A DNA stretch of 64,000 nucleotides, from contig JBKBOU010000002.1 of the NCBI GenBank assembly GCA_046293395.1, forward strand, positions 682,001 through 746,000, given 5' to 3'. Origin of the DNA: CAYNRA01 sp046293395 (GTDB lineage Bacteria > Bacteroidota > Bacteroidia > Cytophagales > Spirosomataceae). A model generated the notes under the pieces. That model had not been told where the DNA came from, searched no databases, and worked only from the letters and a program-made list of their open reading frames with translations. Both the position numbers and the translations under genes were made by a program. Position 1 is the first letter of the stretch. Every line of letters begins with the position of its first letter. Below are positions 7,824 to 17,700 of the stretch, piece by piece.

Positions 7824-8858
7824 ATGTCATTTTCTCTTCGCTCAAAACATTTTATTGAAATCATTCCTAGGATTCTTTTTCACAGTATTTTTTGGTTCAT
7901 TTACTTGATTCTCCCGCATATTAATGCCTACGTGGATAATGACATCAAACGAATGATGTATTTACGAGAAACCTTTTGGGTACCACTTTCAGCCATTCCT
8001 TTTTTTTACTTCAATACGGAAGTCCTCGCCACGTATTTTCTTCGACGCAAACGTATTCCTGCATACATCGGAAGTTTAATCGGGCTTATTTTCTTGTTTA
8101 TGCTCGTACAATGGAAAATAAAAGCATTGCTTATCGACCAACATCCTGTCCGATTGTTTGATTTTCGGACAGTCGTGCCTGTTTTGTTTATTATCTCTAT
8201 GTCTTCGATTTACAGTTTATTGATTTATCTCCAGGCGCAGAATAAAGAATATACAGACTTAAAAGAAGAGAAATTAGTCTCTGAACTTCAGTTTTTACGC
8301 TCACAAATCAGTCCACATTTTATCTTTAATGTATTGAATGGACTTGTTTACCTCATCCGGACAGATGCTAAAAGTGCTGAAAACATGACCATTAAATTAT
8401 CTAAACTGATACGATACATGCTCTACGAGTCGGATAATCACCAAGTTCCTCTGACCAAGGAAATTGATTATTTGCGTAATTACATCGAACTTCAAGAAGT
8501 ACGTTTTGGCGAAGATGTCGCCATTTCATTTGACGTAAACGGTCATTTTTCGCACGAATCCATTGAACCCATGTTGCTTATTCCGTTTGTAGAAAATGCG
8601 TTTAAACACGGAGTAGGCTTGCTAAACGAGCCGATTATTCGGGTAGAATTAGAAAGTGAAGCTGACCAAATTGTATTTCGCGTGACTAATAAAATTGCAC
8701 CTGAAACTGCTGAACACAAAGACCAACAATCCGGAATTGGGTTAAAAAATGTAAAAAGACGTCTCGAATTACTCTATCCGAACACGCATACCTTGGAAGT
8801 AACCCAAGATAATCAGTACTTTTATGTGACCCTTCAACTTAAATCTAAAAATAAATAA
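7824..8858 (+). CDS. LytS-type sensor histidine kinase
   Basis: A 344-residue membrane kinase with four hydrophobic segments in the first 135 residues (around 16-35, 52-70, 80-97 and 115-136). These are followed by a short coiled stretch and a His_kinase domain. The phosphoacceptor is His165 in SQISPHFIFNVLN. The ATP-binding region includes PFVENAFKHG (N box, about 253-262) and SGIGLKN (G box, about 300-306). It has no large extracellular sensor domain, so the signal is probably sensed in or near the membrane. The TAA stop abuts the next start codon with no gap, so kinase and regulator are co-translated. Confidence 0.9.
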   Translation: MSFSLRSKHFIEIIPRILFHSIFWFIYLILPHINAYVDNDIKRMMYLRETFWVPLSAIPFFYFNTEVLATYFLRRKRIPAYIGSLIGLIFLFMLVQWKIKALLIDQHPVRLFDFRTVVPVLFIISMSSIYSLLIYLQAQNKEYTDLKEEKLVSELQFLRSQISPHFIFNVLNGLVYLIRTDAKSAENMTIKLSKLIRYMLYESDNHQVPLTKEIDYLRNYIELQEVRFGEDVAISFDVNGHFSHESIEPMLLIPFVENAFKHGVGLLNEPIIRVELESEADQIVFRVTNKIAPETAEHKDQQSGIGLKNVKRRLELLYPNTHTLEVTQDNQYFYVTLQLKSKNK

Positions 8859-9620
8859 ATGGAAGCGCTACGTTGTATTGCCGTTGATGACGAAAGTCTG
8901 GCACGTAAATTAGTTGAAGAAAATATTCGACAAATTCCTTTTCTAGAGCTTGTTGCGACGTGTAAAAATCCATTTGAAGCAATGGAGATTTTGGAAAAAG
9001 AAAAAATTGATTTGATTTTCCTTGATATTCAGATGCCTGGCATGTTGGGAACGAAGTTTCTGGAGAGCCTTACCAATAAACCAATGGTTATTTTTGTGAC
9101 AGCCTACGACCATTACGCCGTGGAAAGTTACGATTTGGAAGTCATTGATTACGTCATGAAGCCCGTCAGTTTGGAACGATTTATCAAAGCATCTTATAAA
9201 GCACTGGATACATTTCGGAAAAGACAAAAAGTAGCAGATAAGGGCGTTTTTCCTCCACCCGCATCGACCATCGTCCTGGACCAAAGTGCAGCAGACTACA
9301 TTTTTGTCAATGTCGAATATTCATTAGTCAAAATAAACTTTACGGACATTACCCATTTGGAAGGGTTGAAAGATTACATCAAAATTCATGTAGCCAATAG
9401 CACCCAACCGATATTAACCAAAGCAACGCTAAAAAGTATGGAAGAGCGGCTTCCGGCGAGTAAGTTCAAGCGGGTGCAAAAATCTTTTATTGTTCATTTG
9501 GACAAAATCGAATCCATCCGAAATCACCGTATTTCGATTGGTAAATTTGAAATTCCAGTAAGTGAGTCGTATATGGAAGAATTGCTACAAGCCATCCATT
9601 ATTCTAAAGGAGGAAGTTGA
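8859..9620 (+). CDS. LytTR-family response regulator
   Basis: A 253-residue two-domain regulator. The receiver domain (residues 1-120) has the acidic pair DD near 10-11, phosphorylatable Asp56 in LIFLDIQMPG, and Lys in the VMKPV motif. The C-terminal LytTR DNA-binding domain spans roughly 145-250 and includes the segments HLEGLKDYIKIHV and FKRVQKSFIVHLDKI. LytTR proteins bind paired direct repeats upstream of their targets. The gene directly follows its kinase at 8858/8859, and no terminator is apparent after it. Confidence 0.92.
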   Translation: MEALRCIAVDDESLARKLVEENIRQIPFLELVATCKNPFEAMEILEKEKIDLIFLDIQMPGMLGTKFLESLTNKPMVIFVTAYDHYAVESYDLEVIDYVMKPVSLERFIKASYKALDTFRKRQKVADKGVFPPPASTIVLDQSAADYIFVNVEYSLVKINFTDITHLEGLKDYIKIHVANSTQPILTKATLKSMEERLPASKFKRVQKSFIVHLDKIESIRNHRISIGKFEIPVSESYMEELLQAIHYSKGGS

Positions 9621-9726
9621 GACGAACGTGAGGGAATTTTGAAAAGTTTTAATGGGACGGAAAAAATATGTGTGATGAATATATCTACTAGATAGATTTT
9701 CAATTGTAAAATAGGCATTATACCCT

Positions 9727-9734
9727 TAGTTTTG
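9727..9734 (+). promoter_or_regulatory. Putative -7 box upstream of the 9829 gene
   Basis: TAGTTTTG fits TAnnTTTG, 94 bp before the ATG at 9829. The long leader makes this a weak call. Confidence 0.3.
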
Positions 9735-9828
9735 TACAGAGAGATAAAAAGAGAATAACCGTAGGGTGGTCAAATTGGCAATATCTATGTTTTCAGCACA
9801 CGAAATTTTCCATTAAACCCATAACAAT

Positions 9829-10935
9829 ATGTACCAAAGATTTATACAATTTAGCACGAAAAGCCCTCTAAGGGTAACTCTAGTTATTAGTTTAATAAGT
9901 ATTCTTTACTCCTTTCCTCAATTTGAAAAATTAGCAAAACCATCCGATGACATTTTCTTACGAATCCTTCAAAAGCAAATTCAGCATCCGTTAACTCCCA
10001 TCACAGAAACACAAATAATTTCTTATGGCCCAAACAGAGCATTTCGTTTGACACCACCTCTTATCGGACAATTGTTCAGGTATCAATCCATTAATAATCA
10101 AGCAATTGGAATCTGGATTTTTGGTGTTTTATCTGGCCTTACTTTTTTCTACATCTTATATAGCTATCTTTTATCCCGTTTTGGTTCTAAAGAAAAAGCA
10201 TTTTACTTCGCACTTGGTACTTCTTTTTTGTTCCTCGGAAACTCCTTTTACTTTGATATGGAGTGGTTTATATCTTTTGCTTATTTCTTCTTGATGGCCG
10301 CTATGTTGAGTAAAAACAAAATCTTAGCCATTGTTTGTTTACTCCTCGCATTTTTTACAGACGAGCGCGCTTTCATTGCCTCATTTAGCGTACTTTTCTT
10401 TTGGGTATATGCCGATAATCGGAAACTCATCCCTAGTATTGTGACCTACGCATTGGCTGCCATCACGTATTTAAGTCTATATTTCATTCTCAAAAAAGTT
10501 TTTCATCTTGGTTATGCACCAACCAATGATTTCTTTGTACGTTTATTTGACCAGTTCAAGGTCATTCCCTTGACCGTTTCTATGTCTATAAAAAGTTATT
10601 GGTATTATTTTATTTTCCTTTTCTTACCCATCAAACGAGAATTTCCTCTCCTTCATAAATTGATTGTTGTGGCAGCCATATTGACACTCGTATTTTTTTC
10701 TCTCTCCATAGCAGATACGACAAAATCATTGTCATTTCTTTATTTCTACGCATTTACATTTTATTGTATAGCAGAAAACCAGATTTCCCTTCGCGATGTC
10801 CGAGCTGTTGCACTCGTTGCTCTGTTTGTTCCTTCGTATGTTTTCATCGGCTGGGAATACGGATACGCCAGCCCAATTGGTTACCAACAAGCAACAAAAG
10901 TGGTGAAGAAGGTCATCACAGCTATTGTAAATTAA
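9829..10935 (+). CDS. Polytopic membrane protein of unknown function
   Basis: A 368-residue protein with about nine hydrophobic segments and a short Lys-rich cytoplasmic tail (KVVKKVITAIVN). I do not recognise a family. The first loop after an N-terminal helix contains KPSDDIFLRILQKQIQHP, and later loops hold LTPPLIGQL and FTDERAFIAS. The overall plan (a soluble loop after helix 1 with acidic residues, then many helices) resembles polytopic GT-C-type glycosyltransferases, but no diagnostic motif is present. It stands alone between the LytTR regulator and a bidirectional terminator. The coding sequence is A+T-rich compared with the enzymes around it. Confidence 0.7.
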   Translation: MYQRFIQFSTKSPLRVTLVISLISILYSFPQFEKLAKPSDDIFLRILQKQIQHPLTPITETQIISYGPNRAFRLTPPLIGQLFRYQSINNQAIGIWIFGVLSGLTFFYILYSYLLSRFGSKEKAFYFALGTSFLFLGNSFYFDMEWFISFAYFFLMAAMLSKNKILAIVCLLLAFFTDERAFIASFSVLFFWVYADNRKLIPSIVTYALAAITYLSLYFILKKVFHLGYAPTNDFFVRLFDQFKVIPLTVSMSIKSYWYYFIFLFLPIKREFPLLHKLIVVAAILTLVFFSLSIADTTKSLSFLYFYAFTFYCIAENQISLRDVRAVALVALFVPSYVFIGWEYGYASPIGYQQATKVVKKVITAIVN

Positions 10936-10982
10936 GGAAAAATACGTTTGAGTCAAAATCACATCTATTCGTATTTATAAAT

Positions 10983-11042
10983 AAAAAACCAAGATTTTTG
11001 TAATCCAACACGGCGTTGATTACCAAAAATTCTTGGTTTTTT
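10983..11042. terminator. Long bidirectional hairpin terminator
   Basis: AAAAAACCAAGA plus TTTTTGTAATC pair with GATTACCAAAAA plus TCTTGGTTTTTT, giving an almost continuous stem of more than 20 bp over about 60 nt, flanked by A and T runs. It can end both the 9829-10935 gene and the minus-strand sigma operon. Confidence 0.85.
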
Positions 11043-11136
11043 AGTACTTATTTTAACCTAAATTGATTTTGAAAGGAAATTTGAAAGTTGTAGAATTGAG
11101 TACTTTCTAACAAATGGGCAGACGTTACCTAAAAAA

Positions 11137-12570
11137 TCAAAACACGTATCCCAATCCGTATTGAACACCAAACATACGTGGGCGGAACGTTGCGCTAGAT
11201 GAATTGTCAAGACCGGATGTCAAGGATTCTTGCATTTGTACACCGACAGTCACCTGCCAATTTTCTTGAAAAGTTCGCGCAATTCTCGCCCCCGCTACTC
11301 CACTCCATGTCACCGGACGAAACTGGGAATTCGAAGATTGATAGATTTTTTCAGTTTCTTCTCCTTCTAATTTCCGTCCGTAACTTCTGAAAAAATCAGT
11401 CGAAATTCCGGTATATAGAATTGCTTGCCATTGCTTTGCCAACGGGACTGTATAACCTATTTGAACCGGAACAGCAAGATACGTAAATGATATATCGGTC
11501 TGTTCTGTCGCCGATAAAACAGTAGAAAGCGTAGTTCGATTATCAGTAGTTTCCGCCAAATAAGAGGCTTCAAAGAAGGGTTGAATAGCACCCGTAGCTT
11601 CGTCGAAAGCAAAGACATTACCAGAGGTAGTGGCACGGCCATTCATCCAACGAATACCTGTTTCAACTTGCCAACGTGGAGCTATTTTTTTACCAATTAT
11701 TCCCGTCCATTGGCGTGAAATCCCTGATCTAAATACTTGGGAAGGACGATTTAACAAAATTTCAAATGCACTTTTTTCAGGATTTCCACCAGATGTACCC
11801 AAATTATTTCCACCCATTTCCGCACTTGCTTGTTCAATAACAGAATTTGAAATCGCCATCGAAGCTACGGAGGGAAAATCTGCCAATTCCAACTGTGGAT
11901 TAAACGGAGAGATTCCTCCACCTACTTGCAACCATGTTTTTTGAGCAATTACAGGCTCCTCCTCTTTTTTATCTTCTGATTCAATGGAAGGAACAGCCAA
12001 AAAACGACGTCTATTTTGTGAAAAACGACTTGCATAATCAACCCATCGAAGTCCATCTAAAGGTAAAACTTCCGTTGATTTTGTCAAAGTAAAAGCGTCT
12101 TCTTTGTCTATTTCCATCGCAGGAGAAAAAGGGAGAGAAACAAGCTGACGCTGATTTTCATTGTCCGGTATTTCATTCGTTGCGAATTGTTGTGCGTCTA
12201 TTTTTTGTGCGAATGTGCGAGATGATGGACTTGTATTTTTTTCTATTTGTGCTAATTTAGGAAGAACCGGAAGTTCGTTTTCAACTCTTTCTAGTTCGGT
12301 AGTCGTTTGTTGATTCGATGTAAATGTACGTCTATCCCGTTCTTGCCAAACATAGAGGGCAGAGGCAATGCCCAACGAAATAAATACGCCCGAGGCAATC
12401 CGAAACAGAGGGGAAGTCCACCAAATGGGTAAAATTCTACGAGATGTTTTTTCAGGAAGTTGCGCTTCAATGGCTTCCCACAGCGAATCTGGCGGACTGA
12501 TTTCTCCGTCACGAAGTATCTCCTTCCAAGTAGGTTTTTGATATTCCTTTTCGTCGCTCTTCTCTTTCAT
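11137..12570 (-). CDS. Membrane-anchored protein with C-terminal outer-membrane beta-barrel-like domain, sigma-factor partner
   Basis: A protein of 477 residues with an unusual layout. Residues 1-50 are polar and cytoplasmic-like (SPPDSLWEAIEAQLPEK, which resembles anti-sigma N-termini of this phylum). One transmembrane helix follows (about 55-75, FRIASGVFISLGIASALYVW). A low-complexity linker runs to about residue 210, and a C-terminal half has alternating beta strands (WLQVGGGISPFNP, WQVETGIRWM, YLAVPVQIGYTVPL) and a terminal Phe, like small OmpA/PorT-type barrels. It lacks a cleavable signal peptide. The gene starts 4 bp after the ECF sigma gene, so a role as its anti-sigma or signal-transducing partner is likely but inferred. 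Confidence 0.75.
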   Translation of the reverse strand: MKEKSDEKEYQKPTWKEILRDGEISPPDSLWEAIEAQLPEKTSRRILPIWWTSPLFRIASGVFISLGIASALYVWQERDRRTFTSNQQTTTELERVENELPVLPKLAQIEKNTSPSSRTFAQKIDAQQFATNEIPDNENQRQLVSLPFSPAMEIDKEDAFTLTKSTEVLPLDGLRWVDYASRFSQNRRRFLAVPSIESEDKKEEEPVIAQKTWLQVGGGISPFNPQLELADFPSVASMAISNSVIEQASAEMGGNNLGTSGGNPEKSAFEILLNRPSQVFRSGISRQWTGIIGKKIAPRWQVETGIRWMNGRATTSGNVFAFDEATGAIQPFFEASYLAETTDNRTTLSTVLSATEQTDISFTYLAVPVQIGYTVPLAKQWQAILYTGISTDFFRSYGRKLEGEETEKIYQSSNSQFRPVTWSGVAGARIARTFQENWQVTVGVQMQESLTSGLDNSSSATFRPRMFGVQYGLGYVF

Positions 12571-12574
12571 TTTC

Positions 12575-13111
12575 TTATTCTACCGCGCTTTTGTTTACTT
12601 TTTCTTGGAGCAATGCTTTCGCCCGAAAATACTGGGACTTTGACGTTCCCTCTGTTATTCCTAGCAATGTAGCAATTTCGTGATGTTTGTAGCCTTCTAC
12701 TGCATACAAATTAAACACCATCCGACAACCATCGGGGAGAGCTTGGATGCATGATACCAGCTCCTGCCAAGTCAATTGTTCCAAACCTGACTCACCCAAA
12801 CTACCTTCTACTTGGAGCCCTTCTGTGTCTATGTGTGAAGACCAATCTGGGCGATTTTTCAATGCACGAATAGCCGTATTAATCGTTATTCTACGAATCC
12901 AAGCTTCGAGCGGGCAGTCAAACCGAAAGCTCTCCAAATTTTTGAAGACTTTCACCCAAGCTTCTTGCAAAACATCTTCTGCATCTGACCGATTTTTCAT
13001 GTAACGCATCGTAACGGCAAAGAGCTTGCTAGCATAAAGCTCATAGAGCTTTCGCTGTGCTGTCCTGTCATTTTGAATACATGCCTCCACTAGAGACTTA
13101 TCGTTTCCCAT
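12575..13111 (-). CDS. ECF-type RNA polymerase sigma factor
   Basis: A 178-residue sigma-70 family protein with only regions 2 and 4. Region 2 contains DAEDVLQEAWVKVFKNLESF (about residues 43-62). Region 4 contains LPDGCRMVFNLYAVEGYKHHEIATLLGITEG with a clear HTH. It is followed 4 bp later by a membrane-spanning partner gene. An inverted repeat at 13129-13163 lies between this gene and ribD and could separate or regulate expression. The regulon is unknown. Confidence 0.93.
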   Translation of the reverse strand: MGNDKSLVEACIQNDRTAQRKLYELYASKLFAVTMRYMKNRSDAEDVLQEAWVKVFKNLESFRFDCPLEAWIRRITINTAIRALKNRPDWSSHIDTEGLQVEGSLGESGLEQLTWQELVSCIQALPDGCRMVFNLYAVEGYKHHEIATLLGITEGTSKSQYFRAKALLQEKVNKSAVE

Positions 13112-13128
13112 GAAAAATGGTTCTAATT

Positions 13129-13163
13129 CTCTGCGTTTTGGGTTATTGAGTCAAAACGCAGAG
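13129..13163. repeat. Perfect inverted repeat between ribD and the sigma-factor gene
   Basis: CTCTGCGTTTTG (13129-13140) and CAAAACGCAGAG (13152-13163) are perfect 12-bp arms around an 11-nt loop, 17 bp upstream of the sigma start codon and 12 bp after the ribD stop. No T-run follows on the minus strand, so it is not a typical intrinsic terminator. It may be an operator or an RNA-processing hairpin. Confidence 0.7.
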
Positions 13164-13175
13164 AAAGGGTTGTAA

Positions 13176-14210
13176 TTAATACAAATTTGTAAATTGCTTG
13201 TACGTGTCTATTCCAATCGCGTAACTTTCTTTTAAGACAACGCCCGCCGGAACACGTGGCGAAGCAATGCCTTCGCGCAGTCTATTCGGCGAAGTAATCG
13301 TCCGGATTTCATCAAATAATTTCTTTTCTATCCAATCATTCAATACCTGCTGTCCGCCTTCTACTAAGATAGAACGAACACCCTTCTTAAAAAGAAAGTC
13401 AAGCACTTCTTCCTCGAAATCCAAGGTAGAGTCAATGAACTGATGTTGTGGCGAGAGGATTTCCTGGTTTTGCGTAAAAATCAGGGTTTCGGCTGCTTCG
13501 TCTCGTATTTGATACGATGTATCGACACGCCCTCTTTTATCCAAAACAATTCTTTTGGGGTTTCTTCCTTGCCAATAGCGTGCCGTTAGAGACGGATTAT
13601 CTTGCAACACAGTCATAGACCCGACTAGAATCGCGTCTTCCTCTGTTCTCCACCGGTGCGATAAAAACAAACTCGGCTTATCTGAAATCGCTATGGGTTT
13701 CCTGTCTGTAGTTCCCATAAATCCATCCGCTGACTCCGCCCATTTGAGAATAATAAAGGGTCTATTCTTTTTTACAGCTACCAAAAAACGACGATTTATC
13801 CAGGCAGCTTCATCTGCCAAAACCCCTACATCTACTTTTATACCAGCCTCCCGCATACGCTGAATCCCTTTTCCTGCAACCAACGGAAAAGGGTCTTCGA
13901 TGGCAACGACAACACGTTTCACTTGTTTTGAAATCAGTAAATCGGCACAAGGCGGCGTTTTCCCAAAATGAGCACATGGCTCCAGAGTTACATACGCCGT
14001 TGCTTGTTCCAACAGATGCGCGTCTTTGGCTTGAACCGACTGAACGGCGTGGACTTCCGCATGAGCGCCTCCATATTTTTGATGAAACCCCTCGCCTATC
14101 ACGCGCCCGTCCGCTACAAGCACACAGCCCACCAGCGGATTTGGACTCACATGCCCTGCTCCTAGCTGGGCAATGTCTAGCGCCCGTTGCATGTATAATT
14201 CATCTGTCAT
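13176..14210 (-). CDS. ribD: Bifunctional riboflavin biosynthesis deaminase/reductase RibD
   Basis: A 344-residue protein. The N-terminal cytidine-deaminase-like domain (1-145) carries the zinc site His50-Ala-Glu52 and Cys79/Cys88 (TLEPCAHFGKTPPC). The C-terminal domain (150-344) is the NADPH-dependent reductase, with KWAESADGFMGT and VEGGQQVLNDWI. Together they convert the GTP-cyclohydrolase product of riboflavin synthesis to 5-amino-6-ribitylamino-uracil phosphate. It sits 3 bp after the YciI-like gene, suggesting an operon. I see no FMN riboswitch upstream. Confidence 0.95.
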   Translation of the reverse strand: MTDELYMQRALDIAQLGAGHVSPNPLVGCVLVADGRVIGEGFHQKYGGAHAEVHAVQSVQAKDAHLLEQATAYVTLEPCAHFGKTPPCADLLISKQVKRVVVAIEDPFPLVAGKGIQRMREAGIKVDVGVLADEAAWINRRFLVAVKKNRPFIILKWAESADGFMGTTDRKPIAISDKPSLFLSHRWRTEEDAILVGSMTVLQDNPSLTARYWQGRNPKRIVLDKRGRVDTSYQIRDEAAETLIFTQNQEILSPQHQFIDSTLDFEEEVLDFLFKKGVRSILVEGGQQVLNDWIEKKLFDEIRTITSPNRLREGIASPRVPAGVVLKESYAIGIDTYKQFTNLY

Positions 14211-14213
14211 GGT

Positions 14214-14501
14214 TTATAAATCAGCGATTTTCAACGGATGTACTTCGTAAAATTCCCATACTTTCCCTTGAATATATGGTTCTTCTGACAACCATTTTTC
14301 CAGCTCTTCTGGCGCATCAAACCGCATGATAACCGCTGAACCTGCCATATTTCCTGCTTCATTTAACATTGCACCCGCCAATATAATATTGCCCGATGCT
14401 TTGAGTGCTTTCATCCCGACTAAATGAGCAGGTCTATGCTCCATACGTCTATCTAATGCTTTTTCATCTGTGCCATCTCGACCAATAATCAAATATTCCA
14501 T
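14214..14501 (-). CDS. YciI-like family protein
   Basis: A small protein of 95 residues with a ferredoxin-like alpha/beta fold. It starts MEYLIIGRDGTDEKALDRR, contains a candidate active-site His (AHLVGMKALKASG), and closes with VWEFYEVHPLKI. YciI proteins resemble muconolactone isomerase folds, and their biochemical role is mostly unknown. It is immediately upstream of ribD with a 3-bp gap and is probably co-transcribed. A link to riboflavin metabolism is only positional. Confidence 0.88.
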   Translation of the reverse strand: MEYLIIGRDGTDEKALDRRMEHRPAHLVGMKALKASGNIILAGAMLNEAGNMAGSAVIMRFDAPEELEKWLSEEPYIQGKVWEFYEVHPLKIADL

Positions 14502-14639
14502 CTGTCTTCTTGTTTAAAAAGGTAGTTAAAAATCAATTTCATGAATAAAAAGGTGAATTTACACAGACCCTGAATTTATTTTCTACTCCTCGCTGGTATA
14601 AATCTTCTTTTTACAACTTTATTCATATAATATCCAAGA

Positions 14640-14679
14640 AAAAAGGTGTCTTTCTACCCAAATAGAAAGACACCTTTTT
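14640..14679 (-). terminator. Terminator of the Oar-like receptor gene
   Basis: A 17-bp stem, AAAAAGGTGTCTTTCTA (14640-14656) with TAGAAAGACACCTTTTT (14663-14679). The loop is six bases, and an A/T run follows on the minus strand. It lies 25 bp after the receptor stop codon. Confidence 0.88.
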
Positions 14680-14703
14680 ATGCAGTCAGTCGTTTATTTT
14701 TAC

Positions 14704-17700
14704 TTAAAAAATATACCGAAGACCTACTTGCGCTTGCCATCTTGACACCAAGCGGTTGTCGTTGAAGAACGTTTGTTTCTGTGATGTATCGAAGCTGTAT
14801 GTCGGCACACCATTTGCCACACTTACACCGATTGGCTGCACCAAACTTGTAATAGAAGCAATTTGACGTACACCCCAATTAGAGTTTAGTAAATTTCCTG
14901 CATTCAAGACATTCAAACTTACTTGCACCTTATTTTTATTTGGTAAGACAAAGTCTTGTAGGACACTTACGTCCCAGCTTGAATACCATGGGCTAGTTGT
15001 TGCATATTTCCCAGCAATTTGTCCACGATTGGCATTCAAATATTCATCTTGCGCGATGTATTGTTTCAAGCCTGCTTTTTGTGCAGTTTGCTCGGCAAGA
15101 GAGCCTGTAAAATTCATTTGGTCAATTTGGGCATCTGTTGGAATGAAAAGCAAGTCATTCAAGCCCGAACCGTCGTTGTTCAAATCACCTGAATACGTAT
15201 AGCTAAATCTATTTCCTTGTACATATTGCGTAAACAAGGAAATAGTCGTTGCCATTTTATCTCCGCCATACACAAATTTCTTTGAAGCCGAACCAACAAA
15301 ACGATGTCTATTTCCGAAAACAGCCGGAGCTAAAAGTGGCGTATTGCTGTGTGCCGGATTCGCTGGGTTTCTGTCGTATGCATCCGAGGAAATTTCGGCT
15401 TGGATAGAAGCTGCATCTTTCGCATCTAGGAAATTATATCCTAAACTTGTGAATAAGCCATTGCTCCAATTCTTAGTTGCTTGCAAAGTAGTATTGAACG
15501 AATAACCTAAATTCGTATTCGTGAAGACGTACGCATTTGTCGGGTGTTCATCCGCTGTATAAATTGGGCGTGTATCTGCGCCAATCAAACGGCCAGTTGG
15601 TAATTTCAAACCATAATTACGAACCATCATGGCGTTAATATCTTTGGTATAGATGACATCGGCAGTCAAAACCCAACCACTCGCTAATTTTTTATCATAT
15701 CCTAGATTGCTTCTCCAAACTTGTGGAAACTGGAAATTCGGGTCGGTAACATTATAGAAGAAGAAGTTCGGGTTGGCTACTTGGTTTCCTATCCAAACAA
15801 AAGGAAAACGACCAGAGAACAAACCTGTACCTCCGCGTAGTTGCTCCGAGCGATCTCCACGAATATCATAGTTAAAACCAATTCTTGGGGAAATCAACGG
15901 TGTTTGTTTCGGAAGTACCGTGTGGTCAAATTGGACGGGTGTTCCTAGTTCATCGTAATACGTGATAGATGGGTTGTAGCAACAGTTTCTATCAATATTT
16001 TCTTGAATACGTTGTTTTGTATTGAAATACAACGGTTTATCCATACGCACTCCAACCGTAACTGTCAATTTTGGCGTTACCTGCATTTCATCTTGCGCAT
16101 AAAAAGCAAGTTGACCTACTTCTGTTTGTGCCAAAGCCCACGAATCCGCTGCATTATTTCTGTCGAATGTAGCTTTTGCTGCTGCTACGTCTGCATCCAA
16201 ACCACCTGCATTTACGAAATTGACAAACGACTGAACAGACTCATATCCTGGCGAGAATGTTCCTTCGTATGCACCTAAATTGAATGAATTATCGAATGTG
16301 AATTTTTCCAATGACCCACCCAACGTAACGGTGTGTTTCCCGGCATAAATCGTGAAGTTATCGTTGATTTGCGTTACATATTGATCCAAACGGTTGTTGA
16401 TAGAGAACGGCTCATGCCCTGCTACGATGTAACGAACTCCGTCTTTGTTGATGTTTACAATCGGGAAGGGCGTAGAGAATGGGTCTCTGGCATCGTTAAA
16501 TACGGAATATCCAGCTTGGAGTTTATTTGAAAACTTGCTAGAGAAATTCGATTTCAACTCAACCAATCCGGTATTTAATTTATTATTAATTCTATAACCA
16601 GAATTGAAGAACTGCAGTGTCAAGAAGTCAGGTCCACGACGACCAATTGCTGATGGGTTCGCAGGAAGCTCTTTCGACGCGTCCAAGGTGCTATAAGTAG
16701 CTGAAAGCTTGTGGATTGCGTTGATGTTCCAGTCTAATTTCACCAATGCTTTGATGTTTTCTGTTTGGTGTGTATAATTTTCATACAAACCTGTTTCGTA
16801 TCCAAAACGATTTTGTAGCGTAGAAGACACCAACTCCAAATCGGAAGCCAAAACGCGTGAAACGTTGCTACCCGATAAACCCGGGCGACCAGCCAAGAAG
16901 CTAGAGCCCAAATCTGAGCGAACTTCGCGCTCCATGTTCGCGAAGAAGAAGAGTTTGTCTTTGATGATTGGGCCACCGATGCTAAAACCGTATTGATATT
17001 GGCTCAAGTCAGGTACAAAAATCTCGGCTCCACCGACTTTCTTACCCGTCAATTGTTGATTTCTAAAGAAGCCAAAAGCAGTTCCTGCAAACGTATTCGT
17101 CCCTGATTTCGTAACTGCATTTACGGACGCACCTGTAAATCCGGCTTGTGTCACGTCATACGGAGCGATAGAAACTTGGATTTGGTCGATGGCATCCAAA
17201 GAAACAGGCTGCGCGTCTGTTTGTCCACCTGGCGTAGCGGCATCTAATCCGAATGGATTATTAAAAATCGCGCCGTCAAGTGAGAAGTTATTGAATTGCC
17301 CGTTCCGACCACCAAATGAGTTGTTATCTCCAGCCATTGGAGTTAGGCGTGTAAAATCAGAAGCTGAACGCGTGATGGTTGGCAACGAACGAAGCTGTTC
17401 ACTTGAAATATTCGTCGCAGCGCCCGTCCGATTATTATTCATGATAGGATCGGCTTTCACCACGATTTCAGCCAATGTAGAACCTTCTTCTGTTAGTTTG
17501 AAATCTTGAACGAACTTTTGACCCAAGTTCAATGTCACACCTTGATTGGTTCCTGTTTTGTACCCTACATACGTTGCTGTGATTGTGTAAGGGCCACCAA
17601 CCCGGACGTTGGGTAAATTGTAACGACCATCTTGGCGTGTCTGAGCGCCGTATTTAGTACCAGATGGCACGTGAACCGCGATGATTGTCGCGCCTGGAAG

